From the NCBI RefSeq assembly GCF_009720365.1, contig NZ_ML769320.1:145276-209275 (forward strand): 64,000 bases of DNA, read 5' to 3'. The notes beneath the pieces were generated by a model. It ran no database searches. It worked only from the letters and a program-made list of their open reading frames with translations, and was not told the DNA's origin. This document shows, one piece after another, positions 22,534 to 33,560 of this stretch. The stretch is from Catellatospora paridis (GTDB taxonomy: Bacteria; Actinomycetota; Actinomycetes; Mycobacteriales; Micromonosporaceae). Every line of letters starts with the position of its first letter. Position 1 is the stretch's first letter. The position numbers and the translations under genes are program-made.

Positions 22534-24021
22534 TCACGGGTTGGTGAAGCCGAGCGCGTACGAGCCCGAACCGCTGTACGCGTGCACCCGGTACCGGTAG
22601 TAGCCGGCGGTGCCCGAGTAGGTCAGCGTCTCCGCGTTGGACGGGGTGTCGCCCTGGGCCACGACGGCCCACGCCGAGCCGTTCCACTTCTGCAGGTAGA
22701 GGTCGAAGTCCGTGCCGGACGGACCGGCCACGCAGCCGCGGTGCGTGCCGGAGGCGGTGGACTGGTAGTAGCTGTTGTCCGGCTGGTAGGCACTGCCGCC
22801 GCTGGACAGCGAGCCGCTGCGGGAGAACTCGTAGCCGGTGCAGCCGCTGCCGCCGGGCGGCGGCGACGACGGCGGGGTGCCGCCGCCGGTCATGAGGGTC
22901 AGGCTGTACGCCGACAGGATCTCGTTGACCGGCTGGAAGTAGGTGGTGCCGCCCGACGAGCAGTTGCCGGATCCGCCCGAGGTGACGCCCTGGGCCTGGT
23001 TGCCGGCGATGAGCGAGCCGCCGGAGTCGCCGGGCTCGGCGCAGACGTTGGTGCGGATCAGGCCGTTGACGGTGCCCTGCGGGTAGGTGACCGAGGAGTT
23101 GCGGGCCTGGATGGTGCCGCAGTGCCAGCCGGTGGTCGAGCCGGACCGGCAGACCGACGCGCCGACGGCGGCCTCGGTCGAGCCGGACACCGTCACGGTG
23201 CCGCCCGCGTAGTTGTTGACCAGGCCGCGCGGGGTGTTGCCGGCGGCCACCTGCACCCAGGCGTAGTCGTTGCCGGGGAAGCTGGAGCCGCGGAACGTGC
23301 CGCTCGGCTGAGTCGTGGTGGACCCGGTGGTGCCACAGTGGCCGGCGGTGACGAAGCCGCCGCTGACCGGGAAGCCGACCGAGCAGCGGCTGCCGCTGCC
23401 GATGTAGTACGCGTTGCCGCCGATGACGTCGATGAACGGCACCGGGGTCTCGGCGGTCGCCTCGACGCGCACGGCGGCGGCGTCGGCCCCGCTCTGCTTG
23501 ACGAAGGCGGCCGCGTCGGCACCCGACTTGGCGAGCACCACGACCTGGTTGGCGGTCACGTCGACGTACCAGCCGGGCACTGCCTTGGGGGCCTTGGCCG
23601 CGTTCGCGTCGAGCCGGGCCTTGACCGCGTCGAGCTGGTCGAGGCTGCGGGCGACCAGCTTCGGGGTCGCGCCGGCGGCGCGCACCTTGTCCGCCTGCGC
23701 CTGGCTGGTCACGCCGACGGTGAAGGTCTTCGCGTCGGCCGACAGCCAGCCGCCGCCATAGGTCGCGCCGAGGGACTTGCGCAGGGTCAGCTCGGCCTTG
23801 CCGGCCTTCTGCTCGTCGGCGAGCCGGGCCTGCACGCCCGCGGGGTCGAGTTTGAGGTCACGGGCCAGCGCCTGGAGGACCTGGGGCGAGATGCCCGCCG
23901 CGGTGGCGGCGTCGGCTGCCGCGGCGGGACCTTGTCCCGCCGCGGCCGGATACGTCAGTGCGACGGTGATCCCCAGGGTGAGGGTGGCCGCCGCCGAAGC
24001 GAAGAGGAGTCTGCGGTTCAT
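22534..24021 (-). CDS. Secreted chymotrypsin-like serine protease (streptogrisin/alpha-lytic type) with C-terminal PPC domain
   Basis: The 495-residue pre-pro-protein has a signal peptide (1-28) and a long propeptide of the alpha-lytic-protease type (about 40-195). The S1E catalytic domain (about 197-378) has the triad His228 (TAGHCG), Asp252 (NDYAWV) and Ser333 (GDSGGS), with Cys pairs flanking them. A Pro/Gly linker and a pre-peptidase C-terminal (PPC)-like beta-sandwich (about 393-495) follow. It should be secreted, fold with the help of its propeptide and then self-cleave. A LysR gene lies directly upstream on the same strand and could control it. Confidence 0.93.
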   Translation of the reverse strand: MNRRLLFASAAATLTLGITVALTYPAAAGQGPAAAADAATAAGISPQVLQALARDLKLDPAGVQARLADEQKAGKAELTLRKSLGATYGGGWLSADAKTFTVGVTSQAQADKVRAAGATPKLVARSLDQLDAVKARLDANAAKAPKAVPGWYVDVTANQVVVLAKSGADAAAFVKQSGADAAAVRVEATAETPVPFIDVIGGNAYYIGSGSRCSVGFPVSGGFVTAGHCGTTGSTTTQPSGTFRGSSFPGNDYAWVQVAAGNTPRGLVNNYAGGTVTVSGSTEAAVGASVCRSGSTTGWHCGTIQARNSSVTYPQGTVNGLIRTNVCAEPGDSGGSLIAGNQAQGVTSGGSGNCSSGGTTYFQPVNEILSAYSLTLMTGGGTPPSSPPPGGSGCTGYEFSRSGSLSSGGSAYQPDNSYYQSTASGTHRGCVAGPSGTDFDLYLQKWNGSAWAVVAQGDTPSNAETLTYSGTAGYYRYRVHAYSGSGSYALGFTNP

Positions 24022-24071
24022 GCTGGGAAGCTATGCGGTATATATAGGCAGGGGTAGATATCGCTTGGGTC

Positions 24072-25049
24072 CTACCGCGATGCGATGGAAACCCGGGGGC
24101 CGAACTGCGGGTTGGCCTTGCCCCATTCGAGGTAGTGCGGGTTGCGGGCGGCCGATTCGGCGTACGCCGCCGCGGCGTGGGCGAGCATGACGTCGGCGTA
24201 TCCGGCGGCCTCGCTGCGCGGATGCCAGCCGAGCAGGTGTCGCCACCGCAGCGGCCCGCCGGCCAGCGGCACCGTGGCGATGCCGTCCACGCGGCGGAAG
24301 GTCGCCTTGCACAGGCCGACCGCGTGCCCCGACAGCACCGCGTCGACGGCGTTGCCGATGTCCATCTCGTACATGGTGCGCGGGGTGAACCCGGCCCGCG
24401 CGCAGGCCGCGGCGAAGCAGTCGCCGAAGCAGCCGTCGCCCGGCATGCTGGCCCACTGCGCGTCGGCCAGCTCGGCCAGGTCGATCTCCCATCGCTGCGC
24501 CAGCGCATGGTGCTCGGGCAGCATCACGAAGATGGCGTCGATCGCGATCTCCCGCCAGATCAGCCCGTCCTCCGGGGCGCCCGGCACGGTGTCGCCGCAC
24601 ACGCCGACGATGCAGAAGTCGAGCTTGCCGGCGACGGCCAGCTCGCAGAGCTGATCGGCCCAGTGCGACGGGTGGGTGAGCACCTCCACGCCGTCCTTGT
24701 CCGCGGCCAGCCGGGACATCAGGCCGCCCAGGATCGGGCCGTTGACCGCGCCGATGCGCCACTGGTTCGGCCGGACGCGGGTGCCGGAGAGCTGTGCCGC
24801 GTCCTCCTGCAGGCCGCGCATCGCGGGCAGCACCACCCGGGCGCGGGCGAGCACCAGCTCGCCCAGGGCGGTCGGGGTGGCCCCGTGGCGGCCGCGCTCG
24901 AACAGCGGGCCGCCCAGCGCGCGCTCGATGCGCTGCAACTGCGCGGTGACCGCGGGCTGGGCCAGCCCGAGCAGCGAGGCCGCCTTGGTCACGCTGCCCG
25001 TGTCCGCGATCGCGCAGACCACTCTGAGATGCCGGATCTCTAGGTTCAT
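24072..25049 (-). CDS. LysR-family transcriptional regulator
   Basis: The 325-residue protein starts at ATG 25049 (MNLEIRHLRVVCAIADTGS). Its winged helix covers residues 1-60 (VTKAASLLGLAQPAVTAQLQRIERALGGPLFERG), and a two-lobe effector domain of periplasmic-binding-protein fold follows. It stops 50 bases before the secreted protease gene on the same strand. Streptomycetes have LysR regulators next to secreted proteases, so regulation of that gene is plausible. Two palindromes immediately upstream of the start fit autoregulation. Confidence 0.92.
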   Translation of the reverse strand: MNLEIRHLRVVCAIADTGSVTKAASLLGLAQPAVTAQLQRIERALGGPLFERGRHGATPTALGELVLARARVVLPAMRGLQEDAAQLSGTRVRPNQWRIGAVNGPILGGLMSRLAADKDGVEVLTHPSHWADQLCELAVAGKLDFCIVGVCGDTVPGAPEDGLIWREIAIDAIFVMLPEHHALAQRWEIDLAELADAQWASMPGDGCFGDCFAAACARAGFTPRTMYEMDIGNAVDAVLSGHAVGLCKATFRRVDGIATVPLAGGPLRWRHLLGWHPRSEAAGYADVMLAHAAAAYAESAARNPHYLEWGKANPQFGPRVSIASR

Positions 25050-25054
25050 GGCCG

Positions 25055-25106
25055 CTCCAGTCTGGAGGGTGCAACCGGAGTAGAGAGATCCACGCAGTCT
25101 AGACTG
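25055..25106. promoter_or_regulatory. Paired palindromes upstream of LysR gene
   Basis: CTCCAGTCTGGAG (25055-25067) and CAGTCTAGACTG (25095-25106) both contain CAGTCT dyads, spaced 40 bases start to start. LysR regulators typically bind such dyads as recognition and activation sites at their own promoter. Confidence 0.55.
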
Positions 25107-25226
25107 GCTATAGATGGCTGTCACTTGGTGGGCGAGCGGTTGCTCCTTTCGTTACCGGGCGGAACCCCACGTGTCGGCGTCCTCGCACCGTGTCGCCGAC
25201 CCGTGGGTGCGGCCCGGGCCGGGGCG

Positions 25227-26315
25227 CTACCGCCGTGCGGTGGCGGAGGGGACGGCCCAGGTCGCCGCGGGCTGCGACACGTATTTCCACAGTTCCTGCC
25301 TGACCGGCACCGGCTCGCCCACCCCGGGGCCCGGCGACGCGGTCAGGCTGTTCACCGGCGCGGGGCCGGTCAGCTCGACGTGCCCGGCCAGCCGTCCCGT
25401 GTTCGGCTCGAACAGCAGCTCGTCGGCGATCGTGCCGCTGGTCAGGCGTACCGCGTAGAGCCGCTTGCCGGACACGGTGAAGGCCTCGGCGGCGGTGAGG
25501 CCGTCGAGCCTGCCCAGCAGCCGGTGGAAGGCGGCGCGCTGGGCGGCGGGCAGCAGCGGGTCGACCCGGGCCAGGAAGCGCCCGTACTGCTGCCAGCGGG
25601 TGAGATCGTCGATCTCGGCCGGGCTACGGGTGCCCGCTCGGAAGCCGGCGAGCAGCAGGTCCGGGTCGGTGGGCAGGGTGGCCAGCCAGGCCGCGGTCGG
25701 ATAGCCCCAGCCGGGTCCGGCCGCGGCGAAACCGTCCCGCGCGGCGGCGAGCCGCTCGGCGGCGGACTGCCCCTTGACCTCGGCGGGGTCCGGCGCGGGC
25801 ACTTCGAGCAGCCCTTCGGGCTCGAAGCAGTGCACCTGCGCCTGGGCCGTCGCCGGTGCGCTGCCGGGCGCGGGGGAGGGACCCGGCCGAGTGAGCACGG
25901 TGGCGTGTGAGCACAACAGCTCACCCGGGCGCGGCGCGGCCAGGGCGGCACCGGCTGCCGCCTGGTCGAGCTGGGCGAAGACCGTGGGGACCGGAACCGC
26001 CGCGCCGTACTTCAGCCACAGCGGGTCGGCGCCCTCCGGCGCGGTGTTCGCAGAGCGCGCGGGTACGCCGGTCGGCCCGCCCGGCTGCGGAGTTCCGCGG
26101 TCGACGGCGCCCAGCAGTGCCACTCCGCCGACCACGGCGGCCACCACGGCCGCGGCTGCGGCGGGCGCCGCCCAGCGGGGGAGGAGGCGGGGTGCGTGCG
26201 GTGCGGCCGTCGCCGTCTGCACGCGGCGGCGCACCCGGTCGAGCGCGCCCGGTGCCGCCCCCGGCCGCCGCTGGTGGAATTCGCGCACGCTGCGCAGATC
26301 GGGATCGTCGGTCAT
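25227..26315 (-). CDS. Membrane-anchored partner of ECF sigma factor (CU044_5270-like)
   Basis: The 362-residue product starts at ATG 26315, overlapping the sigma-factor stop as ATGA. A cytoplasmic N-terminus (1-48) is followed by one transmembrane helix (about 49-70, AAAAAVVAAVVGGVALLG) and an extracytoplasmic domain with alternating amphipathic stretches typical of the actinobacterial CU044_5270 family. No HxxxCxxC zinc anti-sigma motif is visible. Coupled translation with the sigma factor suggests it restrains or senses for it. Direct anti-sigma activity is inferred. Confidence 0.8.
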   Translation of the reverse strand: MTDDPDLRSVREFHQRRPGAAPGALDRVRRRVQTATAAPHAPRLLPRWAAPAAAAAVVAAVVGGVALLGAVDRGTPQPGGPTGVPARSANTAPEGADPLWLKYGAAVPVPTVFAQLDQAAAGAALAAPRPGELLCSHATVLTRPGPSPAPGSAPATAQAQVHCFEPEGLLEVPAPDPAEVKGQSAAERLAAARDGFAAAGPGWGYPTAAWLATLPTDPDLLLAGFRAGTRSPAEIDDLTRWQQYGRFLARVDPLLPAAQRAAFHRLLGRLDGLTAAEAFTVSGKRLYAVRLTSGTIADELLFEPNTGRLAGHVELTGPAPVNSLTASPGPGVGEPVPVRQELWKYVSQPAATWAVPSATARR

Positions 26316-26860
26316 CGGGAGCCTCCGTCGGGGGATGCGTGGGCGGCGGGGTCCGCGGCGAGGGCGGCGCGCAGTTTCACCCGCGCGCGGTGCAGCGCCG
26401 ACTGGACCGAGCCGAGGGGGATGTCCAGGGTGCGGGCGATCTCCTCGTAGCCGAGCTCCGCGACCGCGTACAGCAGCAGCACGTCGCGCTGGCGGGCGGG
26501 CAGCGCGGCGAGCACCGCGGCCAGCCGCCGGGTCAGCGCCGACGCGTCCGCGCGGGCGGCGGCGCCGTCGGCGATGTCGGTCAGGTCGAGGTCGCGGCCC
26601 GTCCGGGCCAGCGCTCGCAGCGCCCGGGTCTCGCTGCGCCGGTGTCGGCGCAGCAGGTTGCTGGCGATGCCGTAGAGCCAGGCCCGCGCCGGGCCGTCGG
26701 CGAGCCGGTGCCGGCGCTGGTGCGCGATGAGGAACGTGTCGGCCACGACGTCCTCCGCGACCGTCGGGCCGACCCGGCCGGTGCAGTAGCGCAGCAGTTC
26801 CGCACCGTGGGAGTCGAAGAGGTCTGCCACGTCGGGGAGGCTTCGACGCGGCTCGGCCAT
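26312..26860 (-). CDS. ECF RNA polymerase sigma factor
   Basis: The product is 182 residues from ATG 26860, which lies 7 bases after TATGTT on the minus strand, a leaderless geometry; ATG 26878 and 26872 are alternatives. Region 2 (LFDSHGAELLRYCTGRVGPTVAEDVVADTFLIA) and region 4 (LPARQRDVLLLYAVAELGYEEIARTLDIPLGSVQSALHRAR) are intact, with no region 3, as in all ECF factors. It is co-transcribed with a membrane protein via an ATGA overlap. The inducing signal is unknown. Confidence 0.92.
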   Translation of the reverse strand: MAEPRRSLPDVADLFDSHGAELLRYCTGRVGPTVAEDVVADTFLIAHQRRHRLADGPARAWLYGIASNLLRRHRRSETRALRALARTGRDLDLTDIADGAAARADASALTRRLAAVLAALPARQRDVLLLYAVAELGYEEIARTLDIPLGSVQSALHRARVKLRAALAADPAAHASPDGGSR

Positions 26861-26959
26861 GAGGTGCAACATACTCATGACTGCCCGCACGGCGGTCCAC
26901 TGTTCCGCGCCGCTCGCACCGGGCTGCCGGATGCGGGCCGCAGGCGCGATGATGAGTGA

Positions 26960-27325
26960 ATGGCGGCTCGGTTCACCACGATCGACGACTACATCGACTC
27001 CTTCCCCGCTGAGGTGCAGGACGTGCTGCAGCAGGTCCGGCGGACGATCCTGGCCGCCGCGCCCGCGCAGGCCGGGCAGAGCATCAGTTACGGGATCCCC
27101 ACCATCACCCTGGACGGCCGGTATCTCGTTTACTTCGCCGGCTGGAAGCACCACGTCTCGGTGTATCCGGTGCCCGACGGCGACGCGGCGTTCGAGGAGG
27201 TCGTCGCGCCGTACCGGGCGGCCAAGGGCACGCTGCGGTTCCCGCTGCGCGAGCCGGTCCCGTACGACGTGATCGCCCGGGTGACGGCCGCGCTGGTGAC
27301 GCAGCGGAGCGCGTCCGGCGGGTGA
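26960..27325 (+). CDS. DUF1801 family protein (YdhG-like)
   Basis: The 121-residue protein has the DUF1801 core: TIDDYIDSFPAEVQDVLQQVRRTIL, SYGIPTITLDGRYLVYFAGWKHHVSVYP and a final amphipathic helix. Members have been called iron chaperones or hydrolase-like but lack a proven activity. It is full length, starts at ATG 26960, and is divergent from the sigma-factor gene. Function is left open. Confidence 0.88.
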   Translation: MAARFTTIDDYIDSFPAEVQDVLQQVRRTILAAAPAQAGQSISYGIPTITLDGRYLVYFAGWKHHVSVYPVPDGDAAFEEVVAPYRAAKGTLRFPLREPVPYDVIARVTAALVTQRSASGG

Positions 27326-27411
27326 CCCGCGTGTGAGTGACGCGCCCCTGGTCGTGTTGCCGTCGTCGCACCGGCATGCATGCCGTCGGGGGCGGTCCAT
27401 AGGATCGACGG

Positions 27412-29229
<1,818 letters not shown>

Positions 29230-29253
29230 CCCGTGGTTGGCATTCCATCGACG

Positions 29254-29305
29254 TTGACGAAACTGTAAACCTCCTGTTACATGAGTGCTCAGTGAGAGCG
29301 CTCTC
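29254..29305 (+). promoter_or_regulatory. GH76 promoter with LacI-type operator
   Basis: TTGACG (29254-29259) and TTACAT (29277-29282) are separated by 17 bases. Twelve bases after the -10 lies the perfect 12-bp palindrome GAGAGCGCTCTC (29294-29305), with the central AGCGCT core shared by actinomycete LacI/CebR-type operators. It would sit on the transcription start, an ideal repressor position. Confidence 0.7.
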
Positions 29306-29340
29306 CTGCATCCCGGGTTTCCCCTGAGCAGGAGGTTCAC

Positions 29341-30774
29341 ATGCGACTACCGGTACGTCTCCTGGCCGCCGGGCTCGCCGTCGCGGGCCTGGTCACCGGG
29401 CCGATGGCGAGCGCCGCCGTGGCGGCCCCGATCTGCAACCGCTACTGCGACGGGCGCGACCCGGCCCTGTCCCCGGGCGACCGCGCACCCCTCAGCGCCG
29501 GGGTCTGGGGCAGGCAGATCGTGCTGCACTTCGACGACGCCGACGCGATGGGCTGGGCGAGCATCGCCAACGGCAACGCCGGTGACCGGGTCTGGCTCGA
29601 CCGCTCCTTCAACGGCGGCCGCACCTGGACCGGCCTGCTCGGCGACAGCGCCGTCCCGGCGGGCCAGCGCGGCTGGCGCACCCCGATGTTCAACGTGGAC
29701 GACTGGGCCGGGCTCGGCGTCGGCGCGCTGCGCGCCTGCGGCAAGGCGGGCGACCGTCCCGAGATCGCCTGCACGACCTGGGCCCGCACCACCTGGAACG
29801 CCGGCAACCGGCGCACCGCCGCGGCCACCGGGCTGATGACCTCCTACAACCTGTCCACCGGCCGGTTCGACACCACCGGCTGGTGGAACACGGCCAACGC
29901 GCTGACCGCGCTCATCGACAACGTCCGGGTCACCGGCATGGGCAGCTACCGGTACGCGATCGGACGGACCTACGACCTCAACCTGGGGGCGTACCAGGGC
30001 AGCTTCCGCAACGAGTACATCGACGACACCGGCTGGTGGGCGCTGGCCTGGATCGCCGCGTACGACCTCACCGGCGAGGCCCGTTACCTGAGCACGGCCC
30101 GCGTCGCGGCCGATCACATGGCGGCGTACTGGGACGGGGTCTGCGGCGGCGGGGTCTGGTGGAGCACCGCCCGGACCGCGAAGAACGCCATCGCCAACGG
30201 CCTCTACCTGCACGTCAACGCCGCCCTGCACAACCGGATCGCGGGCGACGCGGTGTATCTGAACCGGGCGCGGGCGACGTGGACCTGGTTCCAGGGCACC
30301 GGCATGATCAACGCGTCCTCGCTGATCAACGACGGGGTCAACCTGTCCACCTGTCGCAACAACGGCCAGCCGGTGTGGTCGTACAACCAGGGTGTGCCGC
30401 TGGGCGGGCTGGTCGAACTGCACCGGGCCACCGGCGACGCGAGCCTGCTGGCCACCGCGCGGCGGCTCGCCGACGCGTCGACCACGACAGGACAGCTGCA
30501 CGTCAACGGCATCCTGCGCGACCCGTGCGAGGGTGGCGACTGTGGCGCGGACGGGCCCTCGTTCAAGGGGGCGTACGTGCGCGGCCTGGCCGCCCTCAAC
30601 AACGCCCTGCCCGACCACCCCTACACGGCCTACCTGCGCCGCCAGGCCGACGCCGCGTACGCCGCCGACCGCACCCCGCTCGACCTCTACGGCCTGCGCT
30701 GGGCCGGACCGGTCGACAAGCTCGACGCCGCCCGCCAGCAGAGCGCCCTGGACCTGATGAACGCCGCCCCGTAA
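29341..30774 (+). CDS. Secreted GH76 family alpha-1,6-mannanase-like protein
   Basis: The 477-residue precursor carries a signal peptide ending near AVA-AP (about residue 29). Residues 30-165 form an N-terminal beta-rich region of the kind found before GH76 domains. The GH76 (alpha/alpha)6 domain follows, with the catalytic Asp pair in YIDDTGWW (Asp228-Asp229) and further landmarks such as GGGVWWST and [13 protein letters not shown]76 enzymes attack alpha-1,6-mannan backbones, for example of fungal cell walls. AGGAGG precedes ATG 29341. A LacI-type operator at the promoter implies sugar-responsive control. Confidence 0.92.
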   Translation: MRLPVRLLAAGLAVAGLVTGPMASAAVAAPICNRYCDGRDPALSPGDRAPLSAGVWGRQIVLHFDDADAMGWASIANGNAGDRVWLDRSFNGGRTWTGLLGDSAVPAGQRGWRTPMFNVDDWAGLGVGALRACGKAGDRPEIACTTWARTTWNAGNRRTAAATGLMTSYNLSTGRFDTTGWWNTANALTALIDNVRVTGMGSYRYAIGRTYDLNLGAYQGSFRNEYIDDTGWWALAWIAAYDLTGEARYLSTARVAADHMAAYWDGVCGGGVWWSTARTAKNAIANGLYLHVNAALHNRIAGDAVYLNRARATWTWFQGTGMINASSLINDGVNLSTCRNNGQPVWSYNQGVPLGGLVELHRATGDASLLATARRLADASTTTGQLHVNGILRDPCEGGDCGADGPSFKGAYVRGLAALNNALPDHPYTAYLRRQADAAYAADRTPLDLYGLRWAGPVDKLDAARQQSALDLMNAAP

Positions 30775-30792
30775 CCGCGCCAGGCGGGGGAA

Positions 30793-30853
30793 GATCACTG
30801 TTTGAGGTCAGGATCTGCTGTCACACCGCAGATCCTGACCTCAAACGCCGATC
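30793..30853. repeat. 26-bp inverted repeat (family A palindrome)
   Basis: Arms 30793-30818 and 30828-30853 match at 23 of 26 positions, including a perfect 19-bp inner block. Outer ends share the GATC-N3-GTTTGAGGTC pattern with the element at 6802-6862. It lies between convergent gene ends. Confidence 0.75.
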
Positions 30854-30870
30854 TTGACTCCGTGCCCGGG

Positions 30871-31764
30871 TCAGCCTTCTTCGGTGCGGCCTTGGCGCCA
30901 GTAGCCCATGAAGGCGACCGCCTTGCGGTCCAGGCCGCGTTCGGTGACCAGGTGGCGGCGCAGGGTGCGGATCACCGCGGCCTCGCCGGCCAGCCAGGCG
31001 TAGAGCCGCCCGCTCGCGGCGACCTCGGGGACCTCCCACAGGATGTCGGTGTCCACGTCGACGTCCTCGACCGCCTCGGCCGTGCCTGGCACCGGCACCA
31101 GTCGCGCCGCGGCCTGCTGCACCGCGGGCACCAGCAGGCTGCCGTGGGTGGCGCCGTCGCGGGCCAGCCAGCGCACGTCCATCCCGGTGGGCGTGGTCAC
31201 CGGCAGCGCGTCGGCGGCGTACGGGACCTCCAGCAGCGCCGCGCCGACGGTGTCCGCGGGCAGCCGCTCCAGGATCGCCGCGATGGCGGGCACCGCGGTC
31301 TCGTCCCCGGCGAGCAGCACCGGCACGCCCGGTGCGGGCGGCACGAACTCGACGCCGCCGTGCGGGCCGGGGTGGACGCCGTTGGGTCCCATCAGGACGA
31401 TCCGGTCGCCGGGTCGGGCCGCGCGGGCCCAGCGCGAGGCGGGTCCGGCGTCGCCGTGCAGGGCCACGTCCACGTCGACCTCGCGCTGCCCGGGGCGTAC
31501 GTATCGGGCGGTGTACGTGCGGACCGGGTTGCGTGCCTCCTCGGGCGTGCCGCGCCAGATGGTGTACCAGTCCGGTCCGTGGTCCAGTGCGGCGTAGCCG
31601 CCGGTCGGCGCGGGCAGGACCAGCTTGAGGCGCAGGTCGTAGCCGCAGTCGGCGAAGTCGGCGAGATCAGGCCCGGCGAAGGTGAACCGCTTGAAGGTCG
31701 GGCTGAGTTCGGTGACGGACTGCACCTGCACGGTGAACAGCCGCCAGACCATGGGTTCGCTCAT
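30871..31764 (-). CDS. Siderophore-interacting protein (FAD-dependent ferric reductase)
   Basis: The 297-residue protein from ATG 31764 (MSEPMVWRLFTVQVQ) has the FAD-binding region (VRTYTARYVRPGQREVDVDVALHG, about residues 84-107) and the C-terminal SIP domain (LYAWLAGEAAVIRTLRRHLVTERGL), as in ViuB. Such enzymes release iron from imported ferric siderophores by reduction. The frame is open to ATG 31860, which lies 7 bases after a TAACCT element and so could be a leaderless start with 32 extra residues. An iron box overlaps the promoter. Confidence 0.93.
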   Translation of the reverse strand: MSEPMVWRLFTVQVQSVTELSPTFKRFTFAGPDLADFADCGYDLRLKLVLPAPTGGYAALDHGPDWYTIWRGTPEEARNPVRTYTARYVRPGQREVDVDVALHGDAGPASRWARAARPGDRIVLMGPNGVHPGPHGGVEFVPPAPGVPVLLAGDETAVPAIAAILERLPADTVGAALLEVPYAADALPVTTPTGMDVRWLARDGATHGSLLVPAVQQAAARLVPVPGTAEAVEDVDVDTDILWEVPEVAASGRLYAWLAGEAAVIRTLRRHLVTERGLDRKAVAFMGYWRQGRTEEG

Positions 31765-31865
31765 GCGCGGGATCTTCTCCAGGGGCCGGACGACAGAGGG
31801 GCTGCCGAGCAAGGCCGCCGACCCGTGGCACTCCACGTGAAGCCGGCGGCCGCGCAGCATGACGC

Positions 31866-31898
31866 TTAGGTTAGGTTAGCCTTGCCTCTACTTGTCAA
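31866..31898 (-). promoter_or_regulatory. Iron box and promoter of siderophore-interacting protein gene
   Basis: TTAGGTTAGGTTAGCCTTG (31866-31884, plus-strand reading) matches the actinobacterial IdeR/DmdR consensus at 14 of 19 positions, and the left ten are perfect. On the minus strand TTGACA (31893-31898) lies upstream, overlapping the end of the MFS gene. Iron-bound repressor would cover the -10 region. Confidence 0.7.
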
Positions 31899-33544
31899 AC
31901 GGCTGCCGTCGTGTCCTGTGCCGCCGCACCGACGGCGGAGCCGGGCGCAGGCGACGGCACGGACCCGGCAGGCCTGCCCGGCTCGGCTCCGGTGGACTCG
32001 GGCGAGTGGCCGGTGGCGGGTGAAGCGGCGCGGTCGGGTTCGCTGCCGCGCAGGGTGAGCAGGGCGAGTGCAGCGGCCAGCGCCATCAGCACGGCTGCGG
32101 CGATCGCCGCAGCGTGCAGGCCGGACATGAAGGCGGTGCGGGCGCTCGCGAACAGCGCCTCACCCACGGGACCGGGCGTCCCGCTCGCGACGACGGCCGC
32201 CCCGGCCAGCGTCTCGCGGGCGGCGTCCGCGGCCTCGGCGGGCAGCCCCGCGGGCACGTCGAGGTGGGCGCGGAAGACGGCGGTGCCGATGCTGCCCAGC
32301 ACGGCCATGCCGAGCGCGCCCCCGAACTCCGCGGCTGTCTCCGACAGCGCGGACGCCGCACCCGCCCGCTCCGGCGGGGCAGCCCACAGGATGAGCTCGG
32401 TGCTCAGCGACATCACCACGACCAGGCCGCAGGCGTACAGCGCGGCGCAGACCATCAGCGTCCACAGGGGAGAGTCGGCGGCCACGGCGGTCAGCGCGGC
32501 GAACCCGGTCAGCGCGATCAGGAAGCCGCCCGCGACCAGGCGGCCGCGGGGCACGCCGCGCTGGGCGAGCCCGGCGGCGATCGGCGCGACCGCACCGACC
32601 CCGATCGAGGGCACCAGGCTCCACAGCGCCGCCTCCAGCGGGGACATGCCCCACACCGTCTGCAGCAGCTGGGTGGTGAAGATGGCGAAGCCGATCAGGG
32701 CGAACATCGCCAGCATGTTGACCGCGACAGCGCCGCTGAAGGCGCGGCCCCGGAACAGCGCGAGATCGATCATCGGATCCGGCGAGAAGCGCTGCCGGTG
32801 CAGGAAGACCGCGCCGACGGCGAGGCCGATGACGATCGCCGCGCCCGCGAGCCGGCTGTCGCCCTCAGCGGCGAACTCCTTGACGCCCCAGATCACCGGC
32901 AGCACCGCGGCGAGCGACAGGGCCGCGCCGACCAGGTCGAACCGGCCGACGGCGACCCGGTGCGACTCGGGCACCAGCAGCGGTGCGAGCGCGACCAGCA
33001 GCAGCATGAACGGCACGTTGATCAGGAAGACCGAGCCCCACCAGAAGTGTTCGAGCAGCAGGCCGCTCAGGATCGGGCCGAGTGCGACGCCGAAGGTGAG
33101 CGCGGCGGTCCAGATCGCGATGGCGGTGGCGCGCTGCTTGGCGTCGTGGAACATGTTGCGGATCAGCGCGAGGGTGCTCGGCATCAGCGTCGCGCCGCCG
33201 ATCCCGAGCAGCGCGCGGGTGGCGATCAGGGCCTCGGCGCTGCCCGCGTAGGCCGCGGCGGCCGAGGTGAGGCCGAAGGCGGCCGCGCCGATCATGAGCA
33301 GCCTGCGGCGGCCGATCCGGTCGCCCAGCGCGCCCATGGTGATGAGCAGTCCGGCCAGCACGAAACCGTAGATGTCGAAGATCCACAGTTGCTGGGTGGC
33401 GGTCGGGGCGAGGTCGGCGCTGATGAACGGGACGGCGAAGTAGAGCACCGACACGTCCATGGAGACCAGCAGCAGGGGCAGCAGCAGCACGGCGAGGCCG
33501 ATCCACTCGCGGCGGCCGGCGAGGGGTGGGCTTGGCTCGTTCAT
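31895..33544 (-). CDS. DHA2-type MFS multidrug exporter
   Basis: The 549-residue protein from ATG 33544 has about fourteen hydrophobic helices, the motif GDRIGRRRLLM after TM2 and the TM5 motif C-like run GVALGPILSGLLLEHFWWGSVFLINVPF, typical of 14-TM EmrB/QacA drug-proton antiporters. A long Pro/Ser/Glu-rich cytoplasmic tail ends the protein. It is divergent from a TetR gene across a 118-base region with three operator repeats, so it is probably induced by the drug that regulator binds. Confidence 0.92.
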   Translation of the reverse strand: MNEPSPPLAGRREWIGLAVLLLPLLLVSMDVSVLYFAVPFISADLAPTATQQLWIFDIYGFVLAGLLITMGALGDRIGRRRLLMIGAAAFGLTSAAAAYAGSAEALIATRALLGIGGATLMPSTLALIRNMFHDAKQRATAIAIWTAALTFGVALGPILSGLLLEHFWWGSVFLINVPFMLLLVALAPLLVPESHRVAVGRFDLVGAALSLAAVLPVIWGVKEFAAEGDSRLAGAAIVIGLAVGAVFLHRQRFSPDPMIDLALFRGRAFSGAVAVNMLAMFALIGFAIFTTQLLQTVWGMSPLEAALWSLVPSIGVGAVAPIAAGLAQRGVPRGRLVAGGFLIALTGFAALTAVAADSPLWTLMVCAALYACGLVVVMSLSTELILWAAPPERAGAASALSETAAEFGGALGMAVLGSIGTAVFRAHLDVPAGLPAEAADAARETLAGAAVVASGTPGPVGEALFASARTAFMSGLHAAAIAAAVLMALAAALALLTLRGSEPDRAASPATGHSPESTGAEPGRPAGSVPSPAPGSAVGAAAQDTTAAV

Positions 33545-33560
33545 CGAGGACCAACCTTCT

